Positions 20,116-29,143 are shown, counted from the first letter of the stretch. The stretch is 64,000 nt of DNA from Arthrobacter sp. SLBN-112 (GCF_006715225.1 NZ_VFMU01000001.1:3348001-3412000), one strand, 5' to 3'. Translations and numbers: made by a program. The notes: a model not told the origin generated them from the sequence alone.

Positions 20116-20667
20116 ATGGCCATCGATCTCCGCTCCCTTGGAAACGCGGTCCGCCGCGGCCTGCGCATACTGCAAAAACAGCGCTCCACCCCGCCGGTAC
20201 CCGGCCGGGACAAAGGTCCGGGCGGCAAGCGCCCCGCACCCGGCGGCAGTGCCCCTGCAAGCACCACCGGGTATCCGGGTGATTACCGGGGCCTGGTCGT
20301 CGCCCGGTATGCCCCGCAGCCGGATGGCGATCCGGATCCGGGCGAAGTGGTGTGGGCCTGGGTCCCCTATGAAGAGGACCACAGCAAGGGGAAGGACCGG
20401 CCCGTTCTGCTGGTGGGGCATAACGGCCCATTCCTCCTGGGGCTGATGCTGACCAGCAGGGACAGGGTTCCCGCCGGTTCGGCGTCCGCTGAGTACGTTG
20501 ACCTTGGTGCGGGCGACTGGGACAACCAGGGCAGGGCCAGCGAAGTGCGGCTGGACCGCATCCTGCAGATCCGCCCGGACAGCATCCGGCGGGAGGGCGC
20601 AGTGCTGGACAGGGCGCGGTTTGAAAAAGTGGCGTCGGGGCTGCGCCGGCGACACGGCTGGACCTGA
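20116..20667 (+). CDS. PemK/MazF-like protein (orphan toxin-family gene)
   Basis: 183-residue protein. After a basic, Pro/Gly-rich N-terminal 50 residues there is a PemK/MazF-type SH3-like barrel: DYRGLVVARYAPQPDGDPDPGEVVWAWVPYEED opens it (residues about 56-88, near the usual GDIVWVD position), then KDRPVLLVGHNG with the typical RP(V/A)L strand, and a C-terminal region with SEVRLDRILQI. MazF-family toxins cut mRNA at short sequence motifs. No antitoxin gene sits next to it; the neighbours are lepA and rpsT. It may be a domesticated family member rather than an active toxin. Leaderless start inferred from TAGGCT upstream. Confidence 0.75.
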   Translation: MAIDLRSLGNAVRRGLRILQKQRSTPPVPGRDKGPGGKRPAPGGSAPASTTGYPGDYRGLVVARYAPQPDGDPDPGEVVWAWVPYEEDHSKGKDRPVLLVGHNGPFLLGLMLTSRDRVPAGSASAEYVDLGAGDWDNQGRASEVRLDRILQIRPDSIRREGAVLDRARFEKVASGLRRRHGWT

Positions 20668-20745
20668 GTGCCCCAAATGGCCAGTGCCGCCGCTGACCTG
20701 CTATTCTTTATTGCTGTGTGTCCGTGCAGGTCGACGGTCACTGAT

Positions 20746-20791
20746 GGCTGGCCGCCATAGGTATCCCCACGCCGCTCAGTCAAGGCCAGCC
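20746..20791 (+). promoter_or_regulatory. inverted repeat in the rpsT 5' leader
   Basis: GGCTGGCC (20746-20753) is complementary to GGCCAGCC (20784-20791) in the 169-base gap before rpsT. A TANNNT box, TATTCT, at 20702-20707 would start a transcript that includes this stem-loop. Ribosomal protein leaders often bind their own product, so autoregulation by S20 is possible but unproven. Confidence 0.35.
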
Positions 20792-20836
20792 TGAAAGCCC
20801 TCTAGACCATTTCCGCATTACAAAGAGAGTTCACAC

Positions 20837-21097
20837 GTGGCGAATATCAAGTCCCAGAAGAAGCGCATCCTGACCAACGAGAAGGCACGCCTGCGCAACA
20901 ACGCAGTCAAGTCTGAGCTGAAGACGGCCATCCGCGCTGTCAACACCGCCGTTGAGTCCGCTGACAAGGAAGCTGCTACTACTGCGCTCGTTACTGCCAG
21001 CCGTAAGCTGGACAAGGCTGTCAGCAAGGGTGTTCTGCACAAGAACAACGCAGCGAACCGCAAGTCGGCGATCTCCAAGAAGGTCAACGCACTCTAA
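20837..21097 (+). CDS. rpsT: 30S ribosomal protein S20
   Basis: Primary 16S rRNA-binding protein of the small subunit. The 86-residue, Lys/Arg-rich, helical protein begins [20 protein letters not shown], the family signature. The start is a GTG with GAGAG upstream. It is closed by a strong terminator (21123-21160) facing the holA gene. A 169-base leader with an inverted repeat precedes it. Confidence 0.98.
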   Translation: MANIKSQKKRILTNEKARLRNNAVKSELKTAIRAVNTAVESADKEAATTALVTASRKLDKAVSKGVLHKNNAANRKSAISKKVNAL

Positions 21098-21122
21098 GGT
21101 TTCCAGTTCCCACGAACTGATG

Positions 21123-21160
21123 GTGTGGCCGGTACCGGAAGGTACCGGCCACACGCTTTT
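21123..21160 (+). terminator. rpsT intrinsic terminator
   Basis: Perfect 14-bp stem (GTGTGGCCGGTACC, loop GGAA, complementary arm) followed by GCTTTT. It lies 26 bases after the rpsT stop and 26 bases before the holA stop. Confidence 0.9.
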
Positions 21161-21185
21161 AAGCCTGGGCGCGCCTGCGCGTGTG

Positions 21186-22202
21186 TTATCTGCCCTGTAC
21201 GGACATGGCGATAACCGTCACCGCGTGCTCGACGGCGTAGACGGGGTCCCGGGACAGGCCCTTGACCTGCGCGTCGGCCTCCGCCGTGGCCTGGATGGAG
21301 CGCACCAGGCCTTCGGGGGTCCAGCGCCGGACGTCCCGTTGTGCCTGCTCCACGAGCCAGGGCTGCATGCCCAGTTCGGCCGCAATCTGGGCAGAGGATC
21401 CCGAGGCGCCGGCCACCCGGGCAACAGTCCTCAGCTTGGACGCGAGGGCTGCCACCAGGGGCACAGGGTCAGCGCCGGTGGCAAGGGCGTGGCGCAGCGT
21501 CGACAGGGCCACAGGGGCGTTCCCTGCCATTGCGGCGTCGGCAACCTTGAATGCTGTGGCCTCGATCCGCCCGCCGTAGTATTTGTCCACGGTGTCAGTG
21601 GTGACAGTGCTCCCTGCGTCGGCGATCAGTTGCGAGCAGGCGGCGGCGAGTTCTGACAGGTCTGCGCCCACGGCGTTCACCAGCGACTGGACGGCGTCCT
21701 GGTTGATGCGGCGTCCGCCGGCCTTGAACTCCGCCATGACGAACGAAACCTTGTCGGCGTCCTTCTTCAACGGCTGGCAGTCAACAACCGGCCAGCCGCC
21801 TTTCCTGACGGCGTCGAGGAGCTTCTTGCCGCGCGTCCCGCCGGCGTGCCGCAGCACCACGACGGCGTCCTCTTCCGGGTGCTGCAGGTACGCGAGGGCG
21901 TCGGCAAGGAAGGCGTCGTTCATCCCTTCCACGGCTTCCACTTCAATCAGCTTGCTTTCACCGAACAGTGAGGGGCTCACCTGCATGGTCAGGGTGCCGG
22001 CCTCATACCCTGCGGCGTTGATGCGGCTCAGTTCGACGTCCGGCGCGGCCGCCCTGACCTGTGACCTGATCCTGTCCATCGCCCTGATCCCAAGGTAATC
22101 TTCCGGCCCGCTCACCAGCACGATCGCAGCCGGGGCTACGTCCCGCCAGGAGGCCGTATTCGACGCCGGGGAGCGGCTTGCCCGCTTTTGCGCAACGGCC
22201 AT
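21186..22202 (-). CDS. holA: DNA polymerase III subunit delta
   Basis: Clamp-loader subunit that opens the sliding clamp. From the ATG at 22200-22202 the protein is 338 aa. It has the delta N-terminal AAA+-like domain (IVLVSGPEDYLGIRAMDRI at about 27-45, VEAVEGMNDAFLADALAYL) and the C-terminal collar region (YYGGRIEATAFKVADAAMAG, LRHALATGADPVPLVAAL). The ATG has GGAAGGGA six bases upstream. The same frame stays open far upstream, but that extension runs antiphase through comEC and is not coding. The start lies inside the 3' end of comEC, a 67-base overlap. Confidence 0.93.
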   Translation of the reverse strand: MAVAQKRASRSPASNTASWRDVAPAAIVLVSGPEDYLGIRAMDRIRSQVRAAAPDVELSRINAAGYEAGTLTMQVSPSLFGESKLIEVEAVEGMNDAFLADALAYLQHPEEDAVVVLRHAGGTRGKKLLDAVRKGGWPVVDCQPLKKDADKVSFVMAEFKAGGRRINQDAVQSLVNAVGADLSELAAACSQLIADAGSTVTTDTVDKYYGGRIEATAFKVADAAMAGNAPVALSTLRHALATGADPVPLVAALASKLRTVARVAGASGSSAQIAAELGMQPWLVEQAQRDVRRWTPEGLVRSIQATAEADAQVKGLSRDPVYAVEHAVTVIAMSVQGR

Positions 22203-24259
22203 CGAAGGTCCCTTCCGGAGGTGATATTGCAGTATCCCAGCCTGCCACGTCTGCGCCCGGGGTCCAAGCTGCGACGACGGGGGAAGTGCTGCAGCCGCGG
22301 CTCCATCAGCCCGATCAACGCCACCGTGACGGCGTGCGCTTCCCGGACCTTCCCAAGAAACCCCAGCGGCCGGGCCGCTGCCCATACGGCGGCAAGGGTC
22401 ACGGCTGACAACAGCACCATTGACAGCAGCCCGGGCAGGCCCTCCGGCCAGGGAAGGGCGGAGCCAGGCAGCTGCGACGCCCACCTGGCCGTGGCAGCAA
22501 CGCCGGCACAGAACATTCCGGCCATGGCTATCAGGACCGTTGCGGCCCACGGCAGCAGGACCACCAGGGGCACCGCGGCCGTTCCCAGCAGGGTCACGGG
22601 AGCCACCAGGGGCGACGCCAGGACGTTGGCCACGAGCGAATAGGTGGCAAACTGCGGCTGCAGGAGGACGATGACGGGCCCGCATAACAGCTGTGCTGAC
22701 AGCGGAACCGCGACCGCCGCGGCGGCCCATCGGGGCACCGCGGCGGGGATCCAACCGATGATGGGCCGGCCCAGGAGAATGATTCCCAGCGTGGCGAGCA
22801 CCGACAACAGGAAGCCGAAGCTGGTTCCCAGTGCAGGGTCGATCAGCAGGAGCCCGATGACCGCGAGGCAAAGGAAGCTCAGTCCCCGCCCTGAGCGTCC
22901 GCTGGCCAGGGAAGCGACGCCAATGGCACCCATGAGTGCTGCGCGCAGGACGCTGGCGTCGGGTCCCACCAGGACCACGAAGAGGGCCAGACCGGAAAGG
23001 GCGGCGGCTGCGGCAGGAGCACGGGGCAGCCGGAACCGCCGGCACAGCAGCAGCAAAGACCCCAACACGAGGCTGCAGTTTGCTCCGCTGACCGCTGTCA
23101 GATGGGTCATCCCCACAGCCTTCATGGCATTGTCCAGTCCCTCGTCCAGCACACTGGTATCACCGGTGACCATGCCCGGCAGGAGGCCGCGGGCATCAGG
23201 GGCCAGGAAAGCGGAAGCGGAAATAAAGCGTCCCCGGAGTTCCCTGGCTGATCCCTCCAGCGGCGAGCCGCCCGTGGCCTTGAGGGGAGCCGTCGAGGCG
23301 GCCAGCGTTCCTGCCTCCTGCTCCCCTGGCTCGGCAGGACGCAGTTTGCCCGATGCACGCAGTGTTTGCCCCGGCACCACCCCGTCCCATCCTTGCCCTC
23401 CCATGACGGTGAGGCGGGCCCGTGTCCGCACCAGCATGCCGCCTGTGGTCAATTCCCGTGTCCACACCGGCACGGACCACCGTCCCGGGGACCCGCCCGG
23501 ACCCGTCATGGCCCGCGGGTTTCCCGCCACCTCGACCACGACGACCGCTGACTTGCCGGCGGTGACCGCCGCGGCCAGCGGCCCATCGAACCGTTGACTG
23601 GAGGACGCAGCGGAGTGGGCTGCGGCGGCAGCGGCCAGCATCAGGGCGACGCCCAACGCGGCGGGGAAGCTCCGTCCCCTCGCTTTCCGGCGCCCGATCC
23701 GTTCTGCCCGGCCGACGGCGGTACACGTCTTGTCCACCCGTCGGCCTCTGGCCGCGTGCACAAGGAAGAGGCCACCCATCGCCGCCAGCGCGGAGCACAG
23801 GACAGCCAGCCCCACCGGCGGCAGCCAAAGCCCGGCCACTGAGGCGCTCCAGACCAACGCTGCCGGAAGTGCCAGGCGGAGGTCGGTGCGGCGGCGTGGC
23901 CCCTCACGGCTGGAATCAGCCTCTTCCCGGGCCTTGCCGTTATTGCCTGTCCGCGTGCGGACATGGCCCACAGCACGGGTCCAGCACCCCTGGAGCGCCG
24001 CACGCCCTTGCAGCGGCCTGCGCTGTTTTGCCGGCACCCGTGGCGTAAACGGGAATGCCGGCGGGGACCACGGAGAAGGTGCGTCTGAGCGCTCCGTTTC
24101 AGCCGGGGGCGGCAGGGCCTGCGGATCCGCGCCTGCACCCTGCACGGCGGACTCAATGAACCGGTTCCAGGGACTGGGGCGCGCACTTCCGCCGCTGGAG
24201 GCCGGGCCACCCCTCCCCTGCCCTGCGTCCCTGCGGCGCCCGCCCGGTTTCGCTCCCAT
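22136..24259 (-). CDS. comEC: ComEC/Rec2 family membrane protein lacking the metallo-beta-lactamase domain
   Basis: Competence-type channel protein predicted to take single-stranded DNA across the membrane. The 707-residue protein has a long basic/proline-rich N-terminus (about 1-120), the DUF4131-like part with a hydrophobic pair near 130-170, then the Competence domain with GLDNAMKAVGMTHLTAVSGA and about eight hydrophobic segments (350-600). The C-terminal metallo-beta-lactamase-like domain of Bacillus ComEC is absent; after the last helix only about 60 polar residues follow, and the last 22 codons overlap holA. The ATG lies six bases after comEA. Whether this lineage takes up DNA naturally is unknown. 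Confidence 0.88.
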   Translation of the reverse strand: MGAKPGGRRRDAGQGRGGPASSGGSARPSPWNRFIESAVQGAGADPQALPPPAETERSDAPSPWSPPAFPFTPRVPAKQRRPLQGRAALQGCWTRAVGHVRTRTGNNGKAREEADSSREGPRRRTDLRLALPAALVWSASVAGLWLPPVGLAVLCSALAAMGGLFLVHAARGRRVDKTCTAVGRAERIGRRKARGRSFPAALGVALMLAAAAAAHSAASSSQRFDGPLAAAVTAGKSAVVVVEVAGNPRAMTGPGGSPGRWSVPVWTRELTTGGMLVRTRARLTVMGGQGWDGVVPGQTLRASGKLRPAEPGEQEAGTLAASTAPLKATGGSPLEGSARELRGRFISASAFLAPDARGLLPGMVTGDTSVLDEGLDNAMKAVGMTHLTAVSGANCSLVLGSLLLLCRRFRLPRAPAAAAALSGLALFVVLVGPDASVLRAALMGAIGVASLASGRSGRGLSFLCLAVIGLLLIDPALGTSFGFLLSVLATLGIILLGRPIIGWIPAAVPRWAAAAVAVPLSAQLLCGPVIVLLQPQFATYSLVANVLASPLVAPVTLLGTAAVPLVVLLPWAATVLIAMAGMFCAGVAATARWASQLPGSALPWPEGLPGLLSMVLLSAVTLAAVWAAARPLGFLGKVREAHAVTVALIGLMEPRLQHFPRRRSLDPGRRRGRLGYCNITSGRDLRWPLRKSGQAAPRRRIRPPGGT

Positions 24260-24265
24260 GGCGGC

Positions 24266-25195
24266 TTAGACCGTCACGAGTGGCAGCAGGGCTTCAAGCA
24301 TTTTGGGCCCGACTCCATCCACGGCATCCAGCTCTTCAACACTCTTGAAAGCGCCATGTTCCTTCCGCCAGTCGACGATCCGCTGGGCCAGCACCGGCCC
24401 CACCTTCGGCAGTGTGTCCAGCGTGGCAACGTCCGCGGTGTTGAGGTTGACCTTTCCGCCCACCGATCCGGTGCCGGAGGCCCCCGTGCCAGCTCCCTCC
24501 GTGCCGTCCGGCCGTGCGGCGTCCGGTGCGGAGGACAGCGGCTCCCCGTGTTGCGGAACGTAGATCTTCTGCCCGTCCTCCACGACGAGCGCAAGGTTGA
24601 GCCTGTTCACGTCTGCGTCCTGTGCCGCACCGCCCGCGCCGGCGATGGCGTCGGCAACGCGGCTCCCCTGTTGGAGCCGGATGACACCGGGTTTGGCCAC
24701 GGCGCCGGCAACATGAACCACTACTGCCCCGGCCGACGCAGCCCCGCCCTGCCCGCTGCCGGAATCGGGTGAGGTTGCCGTCCCGCCCGGGGCGGCCCCA
24801 CTGTCCCCATTAGCCAAGCCGGCACGGGGAGGCCCACTGGAACTGGCAGCGCTCAAGGGAAGTACCTCCGGAGCCGCCGCCCCGGCCTGCCACCAAAACC
24901 AGGCCGCCGCGGCCGCGGCCAGGGCAGCAAGCAGCACTGCGACACGGAGCCCCACCCGCCATCGAAGCGAAGGCGCCCCGCTGGAACCGGCCCCGGAGCC
25001 ACGGCTGGGTTCAGTTCCGCCCGCGCCGCCTGTTTCTCCAGATCCGCCCGGGTCGCCGGAGCCGCGGTACACAAAACCGTCAAGGCCCGGTCCGTCCTCC
25101 AGGAGCCCGGGAGCGCCCTCCCCCAGGGTTGCCCGGAGCCGGGCTCTCACATGGCGCGCCTGCTGACCTGCTGCTCCAGCATCCCGGCGTGACAT
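24266..25195 (-). CDS. comEA: ComEA family DNA-binding protein
   Basis: Membrane-anchored double-stranded DNA receptor of competence systems. Of its 309 residues, about 1-80 are a long cytoplasmic, Gly/Ser-rich tail, one transmembrane helix lies at about 84-105, an SLBB domain follows (VVHVAGAVAKPGVIRLQQGS and on, about 158-215), and a helix-hairpin-helix pair ends it (KVNLNTADVATLDTLPKVG, FKSVEELDAVDGVGPKMLEA). The ATG follows GGTGGAG closely. comEC starts six bases after the stop. Confidence 0.92.
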   Translation of the reverse strand: MSRRDAGAAGQQARHVRARLRATLGEGAPGLLEDGPGLDGFVYRGSGDPGGSGETGGAGGTEPSRGSGAGSSGAPSLRWRVGLRVAVLLAALAAAAAAWFWWQAGAAAPEVLPLSAASSSGPPRAGLANGDSGAAPGGTATSPDSGSGQGGAASAGAVVVHVAGAVAKPGVIRLQQGSRVADAIAGAGGAAQDADVNRLNLALVVEDGQKIYVPQHGEPLSSAPDAARPDGTEGAGTGASGTGSVGGKVNLNTADVATLDTLPKVGPVLAQRIVDWRKEHGAFKSVEELDAVDGVGPKMLEALLPLVTV

Positions 25196-25243
25196 AGCTC
25201 CACCCTAGGAACACGGGCGGTTGCCCGGCAGCAGCCAAAGGCG

Positions 25244-26245
25244 CTATGTGGAAAGATGCACTCCGGCCCCCGGCCCATCCGCCGTCCTGCCCACGATGAC
25301 CGCAAGCACACCCAGCCCCGCATGGGCAGCCAAAACCGCCGGAAGGGAGCTGATCTGGGCAGGAGGACAGTCGGGAAGCGCCGCTTCCAGCCTCGCGGCC
25401 AGGCTCTCCGCCTCTTCCGGGTTACCGAAATGATGGACGGCCAGGCGCACGGACCCGGCCGGATGCGCTGCCGCCTGGGCCACCACGATTTCCTCCAGGC
25501 GTGCCACTGCCCTGGCGCCAGAGCGCACCTTCTCCAACGGGACGATCCTGCCGCCGTCGACCGCCAGGATGGGTTTGATGGCAAACACGGTGCCCAGAAG
25601 CGAGGCCGCCGCGCCGATGCGTCCGCCGCGCCGCAGCTGTTCCAGACTGGGGACGTAGAAGAAAACCTTGGTCCGGGCTGCCTGCGCTCCTGCCGCCGCA
25701 GCCACCCCGGCACAGTCGGAACCCGCTGCGGCTGCCTCCACCGCGGCCTGCACTGCCATCCCCTGCGCCATGCCGACGGTTCGGGTGTCCACCACTTCCA
25801 CCGGGATCCCCACCCTGGCCGCAGCCAGCCGGGCAGCATCCGCGGTGCCGGAAAGTTCCCCCGAGATATGGACGGAAACCACTGCCTCGAACCCCCGGCG
25901 TTCGGCAGCGCGGTACGCCTGTTCAAATTGCCCTGGTGATGGCCTGGAGGTCTTGACCTGGGTTCCGGCGGCCAGCGCCACGGCGATGGTCTCCAGGATG
26001 TCGTCTTCACCCTCGCCATAGATTTCCGGGCCCACCATGACGGGCATGGGTGTCACGGTCAGGATGCCGTCCTGCGGAAGGCTGCCTGAATAGTCCGCAG
26101 GCAGGGCAGCTGCGGAGTCGGTGACGACGGCGGTGCGCACCCCGGCGCGGGCGCCGTCATGTCTGGTCCCCGGCCTGGCTCCGGGACGGAGGCCGGACAG
26201 CCGTGAACGGACCCATGGCCAGGCGGCGGCATTACTGTCAGGCAA
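25244..26245 (-). CDS. DegV family fatty-acid-binding protein
   Basis: DegV/FakB-type protein, expected to bind a fatty acid and, in species with FakA, present it for phosphorylation. The 333 residues contain the opening VVTDSAAALPADY, TSRPSPGQF, the lipid-site motif VVSVHISGELSGT, VVDTRTVGMAQG and LLGTVFAIKPILAV. The start is taken as a TTG (26243-26245) with GGAGG four bases away; a GTG at 26138-26140, just before the DegV core, is possible. No kinase (FakA) gene is adjacent. It lies between leuS and comEA. Confidence 0.85.
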   Translation of the reverse strand: MPDSNAAAWPWVRSRLSGLRPGARPGTRHDGARAGVRTAVVTDSAAALPADYSGSLPQDGILTVTPMPVMVGPEIYGEGEDDILETIAVALAAGTQVKTSRPSPGQFEQAYRAAERRGFEAVVSVHISGELSGTADAARLAAARVGIPVEVVDTRTVGMAQGMAVQAAVEAAAAGSDCAGVAAAAGAQAARTKVFFYVPSLEQLRRGGRIGAAASLLGTVFAIKPILAVDGGRIVPLEKVRSGARAVARLEEIVVAQAAAHPAGSVRLAVHHFGNPEEAESLAARLEAALPDCPPAQISSLPAVLAAHAGLGVLAVIVGRTADGPGAGVHLST

Positions 26246-26279
26246 GGGGCCTCCTGGAGACAGTGTCCGGCTCAGTTGT

Positions 26280-26310
26280 CACCGGCCGCCGGAAGCTCCG
26301 ACGGCCGGTG
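26280..26310 (-). terminator. candidate hairpin downstream of leuS
   Basis: CACCGGCCG and CGGCCGGTG form a 9-bp stem with a 13-base loop, 20 bases after the leuS stop. There is no U-tract, so termination may be weak or the hairpin may only protect the mRNA 3' end. Confidence 0.4.
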
Positions 26311-26329
26311 GGTGCTGCGGGTGCAGCAG

Positions 26330-28855
26330 TTATGCCGGAACGATGTTGACCAGCTTAGGGGCACGGACAATGACTGTCCTGATGCCCCGGCCGTCCAGGG
26401 CACGCTGGACGTTTTCCGAGGCCAGGGCCAGCTCGCGGAGCTGATCCTCGGAGACGTCCGGAGACACCTCCAGCCGGTCGCGGACCTTGCCCTGTACCTG
26501 GACCACCGCGGTGACCGTGTCCTGGACCAGGAGCGCGGGGTCGTGCCCGGGCCAGCCTGCGTTGGCTACCGATGCCGGGTGGCCCAGCAGGTTCCACATG
26601 TCCTCGGCGGTGTACGGCGCGAAGAGGCTGAGGATCACGGCGACAGCCTCGGCAGCTTCGCGGACTGCCGGGTCCGCTGCGCCCGCGCCGGAGTCGATCG
26701 CTTTGCGGGTGGCGTTAACCAGTTCCATCAGCTTGGCCACCACAACGTTGAACTTGTTGGCGTCCAGCAGCTCGGCGGCGTCGGCGATGGTGCGGTGCGT
26801 TACCGAACGCAGGGCGCGGTCTCCGGTGGTGGCGTCCTCGCCGGGTTCGCTGGTTACGTCCTGGGCCAGGCGCCAGGCGCGTGCCAGGAACTTGGCAGAG
26901 CCCGACGGCGAGACATCGGCCCAGTCGACGTCGTCCTCCGGCGGGGAGGCGAAGACCATGGTCAGCCGGACCGCGTCCACGCCGAACTTGTCCAGCTGCT
27001 CACCGAGGTCAACACCGTTGCCCAGCGACTTGCTCATGGCCTTGCCGCCGTTAAGCACCTGGCCCTGGTTCAGGAGCGCACTGAACGGTTCGTCGGCGTC
27101 AATCATGCCCAGGTCGTGGATGACCTTGGTGAAGAAACGGGCGTACAGCAGGTGCAGGATGGCGTGCTCCACACCACCGACGTACTGGCCCACCGGCATC
27201 CAGTCGTTGATCTTCTCCGGATCGAAGGGGCCCTCCGTGTAGTGCGGGGAGACGAACCGCAGGAAGTACCAGGAGGAGTCGACGAAGGTGTCCATGGTGT
27301 CGGTATCCCGTTTGGCGGGGCCGTGGCAGGACGGGCATTCCACGTTGACCCATGCTTCGGCAGCCGCCAGGGGCGAGGTGCCCTTGGGGGCGAGGTCCTC
27401 GCCACGGAGGTCCGCGGGCAGGGTTACCGGCAGCTGGTCGTCCGGTACCGGGACCTCCCCGCAGGACGGGCAGTGGATGATGGGGATGGGAGTGCCCCAG
27501 AACCGCTGCCGGCTCAGCAGCCAGTCGCGGAGCCGGAAGTTTACGAACTTCTCGCCGGTGCCCTGCCGCTCCAGCATGGCGATGGCGGCCGGGATGGCCT
27601 CGGCCTTGGGCAGGCCGTCGAGCTCACCGGAATTGATCAGGGTTCCCTCCCCCGCGGTGGCCGTGCCGGTGACGGCGGGATCCTCCTCGCCGGTGTCCAG
27701 GACGGCGCGGACCGGCAGGCCGAAGGCGCGGGCGAAGTCCAGGTCACGCTGGTCATGGGCGGGCACGGCCATGATGGCGCCGGTGCCGTAGTCGGCCAGC
27801 ACGTAGTCCGCTGCCCACACCGGCAGCTTCTCCCCGTTGAGCGGGTTGATGGCGTAGCGGCCGGTGAAGACGCCGGTCTTTTCGCGCTCGGTGGACTGGC
27901 GTTCGATCTCGGAGAGCGCCTTGACCTGTTCGCGGTATTCGTCCAGGGCGGCCGCGTGCTCGTCCGTGACAAGGTCGACGGCGATCGGCGCGTCGGCAGC
28001 CACCACGAAGAAGGTTGCGCCGTACAGGGTGTCCGGGCGGGTGGTGAAGACCGTAACCTCCTTGGCGGGCTTGCCGCCGTCGGCTTCGATCACGAAGTTG
28101 ACGTGTGCGCCTTCGGAACGGCCGATCCAGTTCTTCTGCATGGCCAGGACGCGCTCGGGCCAGTGGCCCCGGAGCTCATCCATGTCGTCCAGCAGGCGGT
28201 CGGCGTAATCGGTGATCTTGAAGTACCACTGGTTGAGCGACTTCTTGGTCACGGTGGTGCCGCAGCGCTCGCAGGCGCCATTAACGACCTGTTCGTTGGC
28301 CAGGACGGTCTGGTCCTTGGGGCACCAGTTGACCGGGGAGTTCTTCCGGTAGGCCAGGCCGCGCTCGTAGAAGCGCTTGAACAGCCACTGGGTCCAGCGG
28401 TAGTACCCGGGATCCGAGGTGTGCAGGCGGCGCGACCAGTCAGCGGAAATGGCATACCGCTTGAAGGACGCCGCCTGGGTGTCGATGTTGGCGTAGGTCC
28501 ACTCGCTGGGGTGGGCGTTGCGCTTGATGGCGGCGTTCTCCGCGGGCAGGCCAAAGGAGTCCCAGCCGATGGGGTGCAGGACGTCGTACCCCTTCTGGCG
28601 CAGGTAGCGGGCCACCACGTCACCCATGGCGAACGCTTCGGCGTGGCCCATGTGCAGGTCACCGGACGGGTACGGGAACATGTCAAGCACGTAACGGCGC
28701 TCCCGGGACCCGTCATCCACCGGGGTGAAGACCTTGAGGTCTTCCCACACCTGGGGCCATTTGGCCTCCATGGCGGTGAAACTGTAGGTGCCCTCTTCAG
28801 GCTCCGCCGATACTGTTGTTGCTGTTCCGGTCTCTGTCTCCGGCTGAACGCCCAC
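26330..28855 (-). CDS. leuS: leucine-tRNA ligase
   Basis: Class I aminoacyl-tRNA synthetase charging tRNA-Leu. From the chosen GTG (28853-28855, GAGGG five bases upstream) the protein is 841 aa: HMGH-type signature HMGH at 68-71, a zinc cysteine set near NWCPKDQTV and CERCG, the CP1 editing domain, and the KMSKS loop present as KAMSKS. A longer reading frame upstream lacks a good start. The 5' region (28856-29043) carries a leucine-codon leader peptide and a terminator-like hairpin, so expression is probably controlled by transcription attenuation. Confidence 0.97.
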   Translation of the reverse strand: MGVQPETETGTATTVSAEPEEGTYSFTAMEAKWPQVWEDLKVFTPVDDGSRERRYVLDMFPYPSGDLHMGHAEAFAMGDVVARYLRQKGYDVLHPIGWDSFGLPAENAAIKRNAHPSEWTYANIDTQAASFKRYAISADWSRRLHTSDPGYYRWTQWLFKRFYERGLAYRKNSPVNWCPKDQTVLANEQVVNGACERCGTTVTKKSLNQWYFKITDYADRLLDDMDELRGHWPERVLAMQKNWIGRSEGAHVNFVIEADGGKPAKEVTVFTTRPDTLYGATFFVVAADAPIAVDLVTDEHAAALDEYREQVKALSEIERQSTEREKTGVFTGRYAINPLNGEKLPVWAADYVLADYGTGAIMAVPAHDQRDLDFARAFGLPVRAVLDTGEEDPAVTGTATAGEGTLINSGELDGLPKAEAIPAAIAMLERQGTGEKFVNFRLRDWLLSRQRFWGTPIPIIHCPSCGEVPVPDDQLPVTLPADLRGEDLAPKGTSPLAAAEAWVNVECPSCHGPAKRDTDTMDTFVDSSWYFLRFVSPHYTEGPFDPEKINDWMPVGQYVGGVEHAILHLLYARFFTKVIHDLGMIDADEPFSALLNQGQVLNGGKAMSKSLGNGVDLGEQLDKFGVDAVRLTMVFASPPEDDVDWADVSPSGSAKFLARAWRLAQDVTSEPGEDATTGDRALRSVTHRTIADAAELLDANKFNVVVAKLMELVNATRKAIDSGAGAADPAVREAAEAVAVILSLFAPYTAEDMWNLLGHPASVANAGWPGHDPALLVQDTVTAVVQVQGKVRDRLEVSPDVSEDQLRELALASENVQRALDGRGIRTVIVRAPKLVNIVPA

Positions 28856-28940
28856 TGCTGCCCTCTTCTGTTCTGTTACGGCATCTGTGCTGCCATAACG
28901 GCCTGATCCTCCTGCTGCCGGCCCGGCGCAATGCCCCGGA

Positions 28941-28971
28941 CACACAAAAGCCCCTCGCCAAGGGAGGGGCT
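28941..28971 (-). terminator. attenuator hairpin in the leuS leader
   Basis: On the minus strand AGCCCCTC, a 7-base loop and GAGGGGCT form an 8-bp stem followed by TTTGTGTG, 33 bases after the leader-peptide stop and 85 bases before the leuS start. A second stem-loop lies just upstream (28972-29005, GCCGC/GCGGC with an inner TCCG/CGGA), next to the leader stop codon, in the place expected for a pause or anti-termination structure. I could not identify a clear competing anti-terminator by eye. Confidence 0.7.
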
Positions 28972-29004
28972 GCCGCTCAGCTGTCCGATATTCGGAGCCG
29001 GCGG

Positions 29005-29031
29005 CTAACTAAGCAGAAGGATCGCACGCAT
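29005..29031 (-). CDS. leuS leader peptide MRAILLLS
   Basis: Eight-codon ORF: ATG CGT GCG ATC CTT CTG CTT AGT TAG. Three consecutive Leu codons sit just before the stop, as in classical amino-acid attenuators. A TANNNT box (TAAAGT, 29038-29043) stands exactly six bases before the ATG, so the mRNA is predicted to be leaderless. The N-terminus (M-R-A, then Leu run, then Ser) resembles the leuA leader at 3182-3238. Attenuation of leuS has been predicted in some Streptomyces, which supports this reading. Confidence 0.72.
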   Translation of the reverse strand: MRAILLLS

Positions 29032-29037
29032 GGATCT

Positions 29038-29043
29038 ACTTTA
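29038..29043 (-). promoter_or_regulatory. -10 box of leaderless leuS-leader promoter
   Basis: TAAAGT occupies -12 to -7 relative to the A of the leader-peptide ATG. No -35 hexamer is apparent in the very GC-rich upstream bases. Confidence 0.55.
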
Positions 29044-29143
29044 GCGCACCGGCACGCCGCCCGCCGCAGCCAGCGGCAGGCCCCGTTGCATAACCCGGGG
29101 GAAGCGCGCATGATCATCCCACAACGCAGGGAGGCGGCACACG

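Noticed and set aside
18198..20282. 694-codon open frame opposite lepA
   Set aside because: It runs antisense across lepA and the lepA upstream region, its translation has no recognisable domain, and such shadows are expected at this GC content. LepA is certain.
22203..23045. N-terminal extension of holA
   Set aside because: The frame stays open upstream of the holA ATG but runs out of phase through comEC, and the sequence is Arg/Pro-rich without homology. The ATG at 22200-22202 has an excellent ribosome-binding site.
26276..28906. 876-codon open frame opposite leuS
   Set aside because: Antisense shadow of a clear LeuRS gene, His/Gly/Val-rich with no domain or ribosome-binding site.
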